A DNA stretch of 64,000 nt. It comes from Paracoccaceae bacterium. GTDB lineage: Bacteria > Pseudomonadota > Alphaproteobacteria > Rhodobacterales > Rhodobacteraceae. Positions 43,531 through 52,127 of the stretch are shown piece by piece. Numbering within the stretch: the stretch's first letter is position 1; every line of letters starts with the position of its first letter. The notes under the pieces are model-generated. The model saw only the letters and a list, made by a program, of their open reading frames with translations. It searched no databases and had not been told where the DNA came from. The stretch lies in assembly GCA_024742455.1 (NCBI GenBank), contig JANSYL010000011.1, positions 25,931-89,930 of the forward strand, in the 5' to 3' direction. The position numbers and the translations under genes are program-made.

Positions 43531-46500
43531 TCTGCTTCTCCCCCTCAGGGTCATAGAAGACCGGGCTGACGATCTGGGCCTCGATGGTTTTCGGCGGGCC
43601 ACCCCGTTCCGGCACCTCGGTGGTGTTGAAGGTCAGCACCTCACCCATCCGGTCGGGTCCGTTCAGAACCAGCCCCATCGCGATCCCCTTGCCAAGGGTG
43701 GGCGAGTAATAGGTCGAGGTGACACGGCCCTGCGTGTTGCGCTGCCCGTTGGCGTTTTCGCCCTCGGCGATCGCGTAGGACCCGTCGGGCAGGACGGACC
43801 CGTCGACCGTCTCCAGCCCCACCAGTTTCCACCGTTCGGGGTCGGTCATGTGGCTGCGTTCATGCGCCCGCTTGCCCAGGTAGTCGTCCTTTTTCTTCGA
43901 GATCGCCCAGTCGAGGCCCAGATCCTGCGGGATCACCGTGCCATCGGTTTCATCACCGATCATGATGAAGCCCTTCTCGGCCCGCATCACGTGCAGGGCC
44001 TCGGTGCCGTAGGGGGTGATGCCGAATTCCCCGCCCGCCTCCATGAGTGCCTCCCAGAACGCCAATCCCTGGCTGGCCGGCACCGCGACCTCGAAGGACA
44101 ATTCGCCCGAGAAGGAGATGCGGAAGACGCGCGCGTCGAAGCCACCGATCCGGCCCTCCGCCCAGGCCATGAAGGGCAGGCCCTCGGCGGACAGGTCGAT
44201 ACCCGTGCCCAGCTTTTCCAGCACCGTCCGCGCCTTCGGACCCACCACGGCGATCTGGGCCCATGCTTCCGTGACATTGGCGGTGAACACCTGCCAGTCC
44301 CACCATTCGCATTGCAGCCAGTCTTCCATATGGGCGTGGACATGATCGGCCCCGCCAGTGGTGGTGTGGACAAGGAAGGTGTCGTCGTTGAGCCGCGCCA
44401 CCACGCCGTCATCCATCAGAAACCCGTTCTCGTTGCACATCAGCCCGTAGCGGCAGCGCCCGGGTTTCAGGCTGCTCATCATGTTGGTGTAGAGCATGTC
44501 CATGAACCTGCCCGCATCGGGGCCCTTGACGATGATCTTGCCAAGCGTCGAGGCGTCGAGCAGGCCCACCCCGTTGCGGGTCGCGTCGATCTCGCGCGCA
44601 ACGGCATCGGCATGGCTTTCATCTTCTTGCGGGAAGCAATAGGGGCGGCGCCAGTATCCCACGGGTTCCCAATAGGCCCCCCGGCCCGCGTGCCAGTCAT
44701 GGATCGGGGTGCGACGCAGCGGTTGGAAAATCTCGCCCCGCGCCTCGCCCGCGATGGCCCCCATGGAAATCGGCGTGTAGGGCGGGCGGAACGTGGTGGT
44801 GCCCACATCGGGGATCGCGGCACCTCGCGCCTCGGCCAGGATGGCGAGGCCGTTGATATTCGACAGTTTCCCCTGGTCCGTCGCCATGCCGAGCGTCGTG
44901 TAGCGTTTGGTATGTTCGACGCTTTCGAACCCTTCCTGCGCGGCAAGCTGCACGTCGGACACTTTCACGTCGTTCTGGAAATCCAGCCACATCTTGGCGC
45001 GTTTCTTGGGCCCCGCGCCGTGCGGCATGACCCAGACGGGCATCAGCGGCGCCTCGGCCACGCTGTCGGTCTCGGGCAGGTCGGCCGCCGCGGGTTTGAC
45101 CCCAAGCGCCCCGACCACCTGCCGCGCCATCGCATCGGCATTGGAGAGCGCGTCCTGCGTCACCAATGCGCCATCGGCGGCCCCCAGGCAGGTGACGAAC
45201 CCCGCGCCATCCTGGTTGGTCGGCGGGCGGGCATGATCGGGGCGGAAGAAGGCGCCCGCGTCATCCCAGGTCAGCTTGCCGCCGCAATGGGACCAGAGAT
45301 GGACCACCGGCGACCAGCCGCCCGACATCGCCACGGCGTCGCAGGCGACCTCCTCCACCGGTACCCCCGATCCTGCCTGGCGGCAAAGCCTGACGCCGGT
45401 CACGCCCTTGCGCCCCCTGACCTCGGCGATGCCCATGCCGGTTTTCACCTCGATGCCGGCGGCCCGGGCGCGCGCCGGCAGGTCGCCCGTCACCTCCGGG
45501 CGCGCATCGACGATGCAGGGCACGTCGAGACCGGCCGCCTTGATCGCCAGGGCGGTGCGATAGGCGTCGTCATTATTGGTCACGATCACCGTCCGGTCGC
45601 CCGCGGACACGCCGTAATTCACGATGTAGTCGCGAAGCGCGGAGGCGAGCATCACGCCCGGCTTGTCATTGCCCGCAAAGCTGAGGGGGCGTTCCAACGC
45701 GCCTGTAGCCGCGATCACGTGACGCGCGCGGATCCGCCAGAGCCGGTGGCGCGGTGCGTCGCTGCCCGGCGCGTCATCGGCGATGCGTTCATAGGCCAGG
45801 ACATAGCCATGGTCGTATACGCCCGAGACCTGCGTGTTCAGCCGCATCGTGACATTCGGCATCGCCGCAAGGGCGGCGACGGTGCCCTCGATCCAGCCAT
45901 CCGCATCGGCCATCCCGCCATCGACCGGCAGACGCCCGCCCGCATGCCCCTCCTGTTCACACAGCAGCACGTTGAGCCCTGCCCGCCCCGCGACCAGCGC
46001 GGCCTGCAGACCGGCCATCCCCGCCCCGGCGATCACCACGTCCACATGGGCATAGAAATGTTCATACCGGTCGGGGTCGGGTTTTTTCGGCGCTTTGCCC
46101 AGACCCGCCGATTGGCGGATGAAGGGTTCGAAGACGTGTTTCCAGGCCACGCGCGGATGGATGAAGGTCTTGTAATAGAACCCTGCGGGCAGGAACCGCG
46201 ACAGCGCCACGTTCACCTCGCCGATGTCGTATTCGAGGCTGGGCCAGTGGTTCTGGCTGCGCGCGGTCAGGCCGTCGAACAGCGGCGTGGTGGTGGCGCG
46301 CTGGTTCGGCTCCAGCCGGTCACCCCTGCCAAGGTTGACCAGCGCATTGGGTTCTTCGGCGCCCGAGGTCACGACGCCGCGCGGGCGGTGGTATTTGAAG
46401 GACCGGCCCATCAGGCGCTGGCCATTGGCCAGCAGCGCCGAGGCGAGCGTATCGCCCCGGAACCCGGTCATCGGCGTGCCGTTGAAGGTAAAGGCCATGC

Positions 46501-46549
46501 GCGTGCTGCGGTCGATCAGGCGGCCCCCCTGGGGCAGTCGGGAACTCAT
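43523..46549 (-). CDS. soxA: Sarcosine oxidase alpha subunit
   Basis: A 1008-residue subunit. The N-terminus is a 2Fe-2S-ferredoxin-like fold (FTFNGTPMTGFRGDTLASALLANGQRLMGRSFKYHRPRG), followed by an NAD-binding Rossmann domain (VVIAGAGMAGLQAALVAGRAGLNVLLCEQ) and a C-terminal GcvT-like half that binds tetrahydrofolate (GLLDASTLGKIIVKGPDAGRFMDMLY; GYDGTEALHVMRAEKGFI region). It receives the methyl group as 5,10-methylene-THF when folate is present. ATG 46549 overlaps the soxD stop by 4 bases. Length is standard for the heterotetrameric enzyme. Confidence 0.96.
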   Translation of the reverse strand: MSSRLPQGGRLIDRSTRMAFTFNGTPMTGFRGDTLASALLANGQRLMGRSFKYHRPRGVVTSGAEEPNALVNLGRGDRLEPNQRATTTPLFDGLTARSQNHWPSLEYDIGEVNVALSRFLPAGFYYKTFIHPRVAWKHVFEPFIRQSAGLGKAPKKPDPDRYEHFYAHVDVVIAGAGMAGLQAALVAGRAGLNVLLCEQEGHAGGRLPVDGGMADADGWIEGTVAALAAMPNVTMRLNTQVSGVYDHGYVLAYERIADDAPGSDAPRHRLWRIRARHVIAATGALERPLSFAGNDKPGVMLASALRDYIVNYGVSAGDRTVIVTNNDDAYRTALAIKAAGLDVPCIVDARPEVTGDLPARARAAGIEVKTGMGIAEVRGRKGVTGVRLCRQAGSGVPVEEVACDAVAMSGGWSPVVHLWSHCGGKLTWDDAGAFFRPDHARPPTNQDGAGFVTCLGAADGALVTQDALSNADAMARQVVGALGVKPAAADLPETDSVAEAPLMPVWVMPHGAGPKKRAKMWLDFQNDVKVSDVQLAAQEGFESVEHTKRYTTLGMATDQGKLSNINGLAILAEARGAAIPDVGTTTFRPPYTPISMGAIAGEARGEIFQPLRRTPIHDWHAGRGAYWEPVGYWRRPYCFPQEDESHADAVAREIDATRNGVGLLDASTLGKIIVKGPDAGRFMDMLYTNMMSSLKPGRCRYGLMCNENGFLMDDGVVARLNDDTFLVHTTTGGADHVHAHMEDWLQCEWWDWQVFTANVTEAWAQIAVVGPKARTVLEKLGTGIDLSAEGLPFMAWAEGRIGGFDARVFRISFSGELSFEVAVPASQGLAFWEALMEAGGEFGITPYGTEALHVMRAEKGFIMIGDETDGTVIPQDLGLDWAISKKKDDYLGKRAHERSHMTDPERWKLVGLETVDGSVLPDGSYAIAEGENANGQRNTQGRVTSTYYSPTLGKGIAMGLVLNGPDRMGEVLTFNTTEVPERGGPPKTIEAQIVSPVFYDPEGEKQNV

Positions 46550-46866
46550 GCCGGGCTCCAATCGGGGCGTTTGGCGCGGATCGCCGTGACGATCTCGGCG
46601 GGCGGTTCGGTTGTCTGGGCGGAATAGGTGCCGAACACCTCCAGCGTGGCGGTGTCGCGGGCGGCGAGGAACCATTTCCCGCAGCCGTGGGAATGGCGCC
46701 AGCGTTCGAAATGCACGCCCTTGGCGTTCGGGCGCAGGAACAGGTATTCCTCGAAATCATCATCCGAGGACCCGGGGCCATAGCGTTTCAGATGCGCCTC
46801 GCCCCCGGGGGTCAGCTCGGTTTCCTCGGCGGCGATGCCGCAATAGGGGCAGGTGAAGATCAGCAT
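46546..46866 (-). CDS. soxD: Sarcosine oxidase delta subunit
   Basis: A 106-residue zinc-binding subunit. Ligand candidates are the N-terminal CPYCG and the later HSHGCGKWF; GGEAHLKRYGPGSSDDDFEEYLFLRPNAKGVHFERWRH is characteristic. ATG 46866 starts the usual MLIFTCPYCG opening, so the longer frame upstream, which crosses two hairpins, is rejected. It lies between soxB and soxA, the conserved order, and overlaps the soxA start by 4 bases. Confidence 0.95.
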   Translation of the reverse strand: MLIFTCPYCGIAAEETELTPGGEAHLKRYGPGSSDDDFEEYLFLRPNAKGVHFERWRHSHGCGKWFLAARDTATLEVFGTYSAQTTEPPAEIVTAIRAKRPDWSPA

Positions 46867-46906
46867 CAGCGCGGTCCAGCCTGTAGGTTCGGCCCGAGGG
46901 GCGCGC

Positions 46907-46958
46907 AAAACTCTTCTGGAAGAGTTTTGATGGCGCCGAATTTTCCAGAAAATTCGGC
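46907..46958. repeat. Twin short-loop hairpins between soxB and soxD
   Basis: Two perfect inverted repeats stand side by side. AAAACTCTTC (46907-46916) pairs with GAAGAGTTTT (46919-46928) across a 2-base gap. GCCGAATTTTC (46935-46945) pairs with GAAAATTCGGC (46948-46958), also across 2 bases. They lie inside an operon, in 112 bases without a gene, and are AT-rich unlike their surroundings. They look like a dispersed palindromic element that has landed here, or an mRNA processing site. Confidence 0.75.
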
Positions 46959-46978
46959 CATGGAGAAAATCGCTTTCG

Positions 46979-48223
46979 TCAATGCGCCACCCCCGCAGCC
47001 ACACTCTCATCAATAAACCGTCCCTCGCGGAACCGGCCCAGGGAAAACTCCTGGGCCAGCGGGGACCCGCCCGTCGCCATCAGCTCGGCCATCGCCCAAC
47101 CCGACCCGGGGATCGCCTTGAAGCCACCCGTGCCCCATCCGCAGTTGATGAACATGTTCTCGACCGGGGTTTTCGAGATGATCGGCGACCGGTCCCCGGT
47201 CATGTCCACGATCCCGCCCCACCAGCGCAGCATTTTCAGCCGTGACAGCATCGGGAAGGTTTCGATCAGCGCGCGGACGGTTTCCTCCACATGCTGGAAC
47301 GACCCGCGCTGGGTGTAGTTGTTGTAGCCGTCCGCGCCGCCGCCGATCACCATTTCGCCCTTGTCGGACTGGCTCATGTAGCCATGCACGGTATTGGCCA
47401 TCACGACGATGTCCATCACGGGTTTGATCGGTTCCGACACCAGCGCCTGCAGCGCCACGGATTCGATGGGCAGGCGGAACCCGGCCATGTTCGCCACCAC
47501 GCCCGAATGGCCCGCGACCACCACGCCCAGCTTTTTGCAACCGATGGCGCCCTTCGTCGTCTCGACGCCCGTGACCTTGCCGCCCTCGCGCGTGATGCCC
47601 GTGACCTCGCATTGCTGGATGATGTCCATCCCCATGTCCGAACAGGCCCGCGCATAGCCCCAGGCCACCGCGTCATGGCGCGCCGTGCCCGCCCGTGCCT
47701 GCCAGAGCCCGCCCAGAACCGGGTAGCGGGGGCCGTCGATATTGATGATCGGGCACAGTTCCTTCACCCGCTTCGGGCCCACGAATTCGGTGGTCACCCC
47801 CTGCAGCGCATTGGCATGGGCGGTGCGCTGGTACCCGCGCACCTCGTGCTGTGTCTGGGCCAGCATCATCACGCCGCGCGGGGAAAACATGATGTTGTAA
47901 TTCAGGTCCTGGGACAGCGTTTCATAAAGGCTGCGCGCCTTTTCGTAGATCGCCGCCGACGGGTCCTGCAGGTAGTTCGACCGGATGATCGTGGTGTTGC
48001 GGCCCGTGTTGCCGCCGCCCAGCCAGCCCTTTTCGATCACCGCGACATTGGTCAGCCCATGGTTCTTGCCGAGGTAATAGGCCGTGGCCAGCCCGTGACC
48101 GCCCGCCCCCACGATGATCGCGTCATAGGCCGATCTGGGCGTGGGCGACCGCCAGGCGCGGTCCCAGCCGGAATGGAACCGGGCGGCCTCGCGGGCGATG
48201 GCAAAGGCGGAATAGCGGCGCAT
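46979..48223 (-). CDS. soxB: Sarcosine oxidase beta subunit
   Basis: A 414-residue flavoprotein that oxidises sarcosine to glycine and formaldehyde. The FAD-binding Rossmann motif is AIIVGAGGHGLATAYYLGKNHG (about 35-56). In the Corynebacterium enzyme a beta-subunit histidine carries covalent FMN; the likely equivalent is H183 in GTARHDAVAWGYAR (inferred). WGGIVDMTGDRSPII and NCGWGTGGFKAIPGSGWAMAELM are family signatures. ATG 48223 follows AGGAGA. It is the first gene of soxBDAG. No serine hydroxymethyltransferase or folate gene is adjacent. Confidence 0.96.
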   Translation of the reverse strand: MRRYSAFAIAREAARFHSGWDRAWRSPTPRSAYDAIIVGAGGHGLATAYYLGKNHGLTNVAVIEKGWLGGGNTGRNTTIIRSNYLQDPSAAIYEKARSLYETLSQDLNYNIMFSPRGVMMLAQTQHEVRGYQRTAHANALQGVTTEFVGPKRVKELCPIINIDGPRYPVLGGLWQARAGTARHDAVAWGYARACSDMGMDIIQQCEVTGITREGGKVTGVETTKGAIGCKKLGVVVAGHSGVVANMAGFRLPIESVALQALVSEPIKPVMDIVVMANTVHGYMSQSDKGEMVIGGGADGYNNYTQRGSFQHVEETVRALIETFPMLSRLKMLRWWGGIVDMTGDRSPIISKTPVENMFINCGWGTGGFKAIPGSGWAMAELMATGGSPLAQEFSLGRFREGRFIDESVAAGVAH

Positions 48224-48411
48224 GGCGCGGTCTCCTGAGATCACCCGAGCGGTGTGGAATAGGCAGGGGCGGTCGTGGTGGCCCTCAGCGACCGGATTGT
48301 CGCGAAATGCGACCTCAGCGCAAGATGGCCTTTGGGTCGCAGGCAGCCCGGGTTTTCGCCGCCTTTCGCCGTGGTTATGTTCCCGGCAGTTCAAAGGAGT
48401 TTGCCCGCGCC

Positions 48412-49653
48412 ATGATGTTCTGGATCGCCGCCGGCGTGTTCGCCCTGATGGTGCTGGTGACGCTGATCGCCGCCTACCTGCGTCCGCGCGCCGCCGATGT
48501 CCCGGCGGCCGCCTATGACCTGCAGGTGTATCGCGACCAGCTGGCCGAGCTTGACCGCGACCTGGCGCGCGGTCTTGTCGCCGAAGACGATGCCGCCCAG
48601 GCCAGGACCGAGATCGCCCGCCGCATCCTCGAGGCCGACCGCGCCGTGAAAGCGGCCCGCGCGCAAGACACCGCGCGTGGCACGCCGGATCGCGTGCTGA
48701 TGGGCGCCGCGCTGACGGGCGTGATCGCGGGCACCGTGGGCGTCTATCTGTGGGTCGGCGCCCCGGGCACGCCGGACATGCCGCTGCAGCTGCGCATCGC
48801 CCAGATCGAGGAATTGCGCGCCACCCGGCCCGCTCAGGCCGAGGCCGAGGCACAGGTGCCGTTCCGCCAGGCCGTGCCCGAGGATCCGCAGCGCGCCCGG
48901 CTGGTCGAACAGCTGCGCACCGTGATGGAACAGCGCCCCGATGACCCCGAGGGGCTGCGCCTGCTGGCCGCCAACGAGGCCGCGCTCGGCAATTTCCGGG
49001 CCGCACGCCTGGCGCAGGAACGCTTCATCGCGCTGTTGGGCGATGATGCCACCGGGCGTGCCCATATCGATCTGGCCGAGATGATGATCCTTGCGGCGGG
49101 CGGCTACGTCTCGCCCGAGGCCGAAGCGGCGCTGACCCGGGGTCTGACACTGGCGCCACAGGACGGGGCCGCGCGCTATTACGCGGGGCTGATGTTCGCC
49201 CAGCAGGGTCGCCCGGATCTGGCCTTTCCGGTCTGGCGCAACCTGCTGGCCGACAGCCCGCCCGATGCGCCCTGGATCGATCCGATCCTGCTCCAGATCG
49301 AGGAGGTGGCCTGGCGCGCGGGCAGCCAGATCGATGTCGATGCGCTGGTCCAGCCCGGGCGTCCCGCCCGCCCCGGCCCGTCGCAGGACGACCTGGATGC
49401 CGCCGCCGAGATGCCGGAGGACGCCCGGCTCGCGATGATCGAGGGGATGGTGCAGGGGCTGGCCGCGCGGCTGGCCGAGGAAGGCGGCCCGCCCGAGGAT
49501 TGGGCGCGGCTGATATCGTCCTACATCTTGCTCGGGCGTGAGGATCTGGCCTGGCCGATCTTCCAGGAGGCGCTGGATGTCTTCGCCGGCACCCCCGCAG
49601 CCCTCGCCCCGATCCAGGAGGCGGGCCGCCCCCTGACCGCAACCACGGAATGA
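48412..49653 (+). CDS. ccmI: Cytochrome c biogenesis protein CcmI
   Basis: A 413-residue membrane protein that holds apocytochrome c for heme ligation. Two transmembrane helices (about 2-20 and 97-115) flank a cytosolic loop with AAAYDLQVYRDQLAELDRDLARGLVAEDDAAQARTEIARRIL, which is diagnostic. The large periplasmic part has TPR-like repeats (RLLAANEAALGNFRAARLAQERFI). Tandem ATGs at 48412 and 48415 follow AAGGAG. It is coupled to ruvX by a 4-base overlap and diverges from soxB. Other ccm genes are not in view. Confidence 0.92.
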   Translation: MMFWIAAGVFALMVLVTLIAAYLRPRAADVPAAAYDLQVYRDQLAELDRDLARGLVAEDDAAQARTEIARRILEADRAVKAARAQDTARGTPDRVLMGAALTGVIAGTVGVYLWVGAPGTPDMPLQLRIAQIEELRATRPAQAEAEAQVPFRQAVPEDPQRARLVEQLRTVMEQRPDDPEGLRLLAANEAALGNFRAARLAQERFIALLGDDATGRAHIDLAEMMILAAGGYVSPEAEAALTRGLTLAPQDGAARYYAGLMFAQQGRPDLAFPVWRNLLADSPPDAPWIDPILLQIEEVAWRAGSQIDVDALVQPGRPARPGPSQDDLDAAAEMPEDARLAMIEGMVQGLAARLAEEGGPPEDWARLISSYILLGREDLAWPIFQEALDVFAGTPAALAPIQEAGRPLTATTE

Positions 49654-50135
49654 TCCACGAGGACATGGAGGGGTTCGCGCGCGCCACGGGGCAGATGGGC
49701 GTGCTGATCGGCCTCGACCTCGGAACCAAGACCATCGGCATCGCGGCATCGGATGTGCTGCAATCGGTGGCCTCCGCCGTCAGAACCCTGCCGCGCAGAA
49801 AATTCGGGGCCGACGCCGATGCGCTGGCCGGGATCGTGGGCGAACGCGATGCCATCGGCCTCGTACTTGGCCTGCCGCGCAACATGGACGGCACCGAGGG
49901 TCCGCGCGCCCAATCGACCCGTGCCTTCGCCCGCAACCTGACCCGTGTCGCGGGTCTGGAGGACCTGCCCATCGGGTTCTGGGATGAACGGCTGAGCACG
50001 GTGGCCGCCGAACGCGCCCTGCTGGAGGCGGATGCGTCCCGTAAACGTCGCGCCGAGGTGATCGACGCCGTCGCCGCCAGCTATATATTGCAAGGGGCAC
50101 TGGATCGCCTGAGGCATATACGAGCAGAAACATGA
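49650..50135 (+). CDS. ruvX: RuvX/YqgF-type Holliday-junction resolvase
   Basis: A 161-residue RNase H-fold protein (pre-16S rRNA nuclease / Holliday-junction resolvase). Motifs are LIGLDLGTKTIGIAASD with the first catalytic Asp, VLGLPRNMDGTEGPRAQ, and FWDERLSTVAAERALL with an acidic pair, then EVIDAVAASYILQGALD. ATG 49650 overlaps the ccmI stop, and the following DUF1289 gene overlaps the ruvX stop, so the three are translationally coupled. Confidence 0.93.
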   Translation: MIHEDMEGFARATGQMGVLIGLDLGTKTIGIAASDVLQSVASAVRTLPRRKFGADADALAGIVGERDAIGLVLGLPRNMDGTEGPRAQSTRAFARNLTRVAGLEDLPIGFWDERLSTVAAERALLEADASRKRRAEVIDAVAASYILQGALDRLRHIRAET

Positions 50136-50383
50136 GCGACGGGACCGACCGCGATGACGGCATCTGGCAGCGGGACGAGATCGAAAGCCCCTGCGTCAGG
50201 ATCTGCGTGATCCATCCCGAGGCGCGGCTGTGCACCGGCTGTCTGCGCTCGATCGACGAAATCACCGAATGGTCACGCATGACGCCCGCGCATCGCACCG
50301 AGGTGATGGCCGCGCTTCCCGCCCGTGCCGCGCAGCTCAAGACGCGCCGCGGCGGGCGCAAGGCCCGGCTCGCGCGCCGCTAG
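50132..50383 (+). CDS. DUF1289 protein with four-cysteine motif
   Basis: An 83-residue protein with the DUF1289 core ESPCVRICVIHPEARLCTGCLRSIDEI; C21, C25, C34 and C37 could bind a metal or a cluster. The C-terminal 15 residues are Arg-rich. It overlaps ruvX by 4 bases at its start and the convergent PhyH-like gene by 4 bases at its end. Function unknown. Confidence 0.9.
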   Translation: MSDGTDRDDGIWQRDEIESPCVRICVIHPEARLCTGCLRSIDEITEWSRMTPAHRTEVMAALPARAAQLKTRRGGRKARLARR

Positions 50384-51144
50384 GGCCGCCGCAGCCAGTC
50401 GAGCGGGCTGGCGAAACAGGGACGGAAATAGACCACGGCCCGCCCGCGCGGATCGGCACGGGCCCCTTCTGCCCAGGGCGCGACCCCGTGGATGGCAAGC
50501 CGGTGAACCAGCACCGCCATCCCAGGTGCAAGCGGCACCTCGCGACGCGGGCACAGGCGAAAGACCTGCCGCCGCGTAGCCTGGTAGGCCTCGGTCACGT
50601 CGATCCCAGGCCAGTCCGCCGGATCACGCCCGGCGAACAAACGCCGGAAACAGGCCCTTACCACGGCATGGCTGCCCTCATAGACCACCAGCGGCGCGGC
50701 GCTCGGGTCAGCCTCGGTCAGCGCGATCCCCAGGATATAGGCATGCGGCTCGCGCAGGTGCCGTCGCCGGTCGGGGCCTTCGGGCAACAGCCCGTCCAGA
50801 TGCGCGGCATCGCGGCTGCGGCGGAACCGGTGGGCCGCGTCGCTTTCGCCGGGATCGCGGCCGGGGTAGCCGGGATAGGTGACCGAAACCTGCGCGGGAT
50901 GTAGCGTGGCGACCCCGGTTGCGGCCACCGCCGCATCGAACGCCGCACCCGACAGGTTCGGGCTGCCGAAGGCCGCCCCCTGCCCGTCATTCGGCATGAG
51001 GTCGACGCCCGGCCCCCAGGTTCCGCCATGCCGCCGTTCTGCCCCCCGGGCCAGCGCCAGCACCGGGTCGCGCACCGCCGCGACCCAGTCCAGCACGCGC
51101 AGCTCCGCCGGGAAAACCTGCCAGCCGCGCGTCAGCCAGCCCAT
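50380..51144 (-). CDS. Phytanoyl-CoA dioxygenase-like (2-oxoglutarate/Fe) protein
   Basis: A 254-residue protein with features of the PhyH fold. Iron ligands could be H115 and D117 (AAHLDGLLPEGPDRRRH) and H214 or H219 (VLVHRLAIHGVAPW), with an Arg in GRAVVYFRP for 2-oxoglutarate. YILGIALTEADPSAAPLVVYEGSH is the typical beta-strand and turn between them. The substrate is unknown. The N-terminus (MGWLTRGWQVF) is short. It follows the TauE/SafE gene on the same strand, five bases after its stop, so the two are likely one operon. Confidence 0.78.
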   Translation of the reverse strand: MGWLTRGWQVFPAELRVLDWVAAVRDPVLALARGAERRHGGTWGPGVDLMPNDGQGAAFGSPNLSGAAFDAAVAATGVATLHPAQVSVTYPGYPGRDPGESDAAHRFRRSRDAAHLDGLLPEGPDRRRHLREPHAYILGIALTEADPSAAPLVVYEGSHAVVRACFRRLFAGRDPADWPGIDVTEAYQATRRQVFRLCPRREVPLAPGMAVLVHRLAIHGVAPWAEGARADPRGRAVVYFRPCFASPLDWLRRP

Positions 51145-51148
51145 CTCC

Positions 51149-51973
51149 TCAGCCGAGGATCGCCCGGCGCAGCATGTTCAGCGCCATCAGCATGATGAAG
51201 AAGGCAAAGACCCGTTTCAGCGGTTTCGGGTCCATCGCATGGGCCAGCCGCACGCCCCAGGGCGTGGTTATCAGCGTCATCGCCACCACCGCCACGAAAG
51301 CCACAAGGTTCACCTGCCCCACCGTAAAGGGCGGCCGCCCCGGCCCCTCGCCCTGCACCAGAAGAAACCCGATGACGGATGGCACCGCGATGATCACGCC
51401 AAAGCCCGCCGCCGTCGCCACCGCCCGGTGGATCGGCACGTTGTACAGCGTCATCAGCGGCACCCCGAAGCTGCCGCCGCCGATCCCCATCAGAACCGAA
51501 AGAAACCCTAGCGTCGGCGCGGTCACGGCGCGGCCTGCGCCATGGGGCATCTCTTCGCCCAAGCGCCAGTCCGATTTGCCAAAGGCCATGTAGAGCCCGA
51601 CAAGCAGACCAAGCACGCCGAAGATCGCCATCAGGACAGGTCCGCGCAGACCCGTCGCCGCCACCACGCCCAGCGCCGCGCCGATGGCGATGCCGATCCC
51701 CCAGCCCCGCAGGATGTCCCAGTCGACCGCGCCCTTCCTGTTGTGCCCCAGCACCGACCGGACCGAGGTCACCACGATCGTGGCCAGCGAGGTCGCAAGA
51801 CAGATCTGCATCAGGTCCGGCGTGCCATAGCCAAGCCCGTCGAAGGCGAAAAAGAACGCGGGCACCAGAACGATGCCGCCGCCCACCCCAAGCAATCCCG
51901 CGATCACACCTGCGATGGCCCCGATCGCCATGATCAGGGCCAGCATCGGCAAAAATTCAGAAAGTTCCGGCAT
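51149..51973 (-). CDS. TauE/SafE-family sulfite or anion exporter
   Basis: A 274-residue membrane protein with eight hydrophobic segments. The repeated TauE/SafE signature appears as AGVIAGLLGVGGGIVLVPAF and GFLSVLMGIGGGSFGVPLMTL. Members export sulfite, sulfoacetate or other anions. ATG 51973 follows AGGGGACAG and begins at the first helix; the longer frame is rejected because it crosses the 29-nt repeat at 52054. No taurine or sulfonate genes are adjacent; it may be linked with the PhyH-like dioxygenase downstream. Confidence 0.9.
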   Translation of the reverse strand: MPELSEFLPMLALIMAIGAIAGVIAGLLGVGGGIVLVPAFFFAFDGLGYGTPDLMQICLATSLATIVVTSVRSVLGHNRKGAVDWDILRGWGIGIAIGAALGVVAATGLRGPVLMAIFGVLGLLVGLYMAFGKSDWRLGEEMPHGAGRAVTAPTLGFLSVLMGIGGGSFGVPLMTLYNVPIHRAVATAAGFGVIIAVPSVIGFLLVQGEGPGRPPFTVGQVNLVAFVAVVAMTLITTPWGVRLAHAMDPKPLKRVFAFFIMLMALNMLRRAILG

Positions 51974-52053
51974 CTGTCCCCTGCCCCTGCCACTGCCCGT
52001 CCAGACCCGCGCCTTTAGCCCAAGCCCGTGCCCTTGGCAAAGCCCCCGCCGTT

Positions 52054-52082
52054 CTTTGCTTGCAAAATACCTCCGCCGGAGG
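52054..52082. repeat. 29-nt intergenic repeat, copy 2
   Basis: This copy lies in the 154 bases between the dusA stop and the TauE/SafE start. It matches 13553-13581 at 26 of 29 positions, including CTTTGCTT and ATACCTCCGCCGG. No gene is present in the flanking gap. The right part, CCTCCGCCGGAGG, is a palindrome in this copy. Confidence 0.6.
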
Positions 52083-52127
52083 CTCCGACGCGGCCACATG
52101 CAGGCCGGTCGCAGGCCCGGGCGCCCG

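Noticed and set aside
42977..46627. 1216-codon plus-strand frame
   Set aside because: It is antisense to soxG, soxA and part of soxD. No ribosome binding site or family resemblance.
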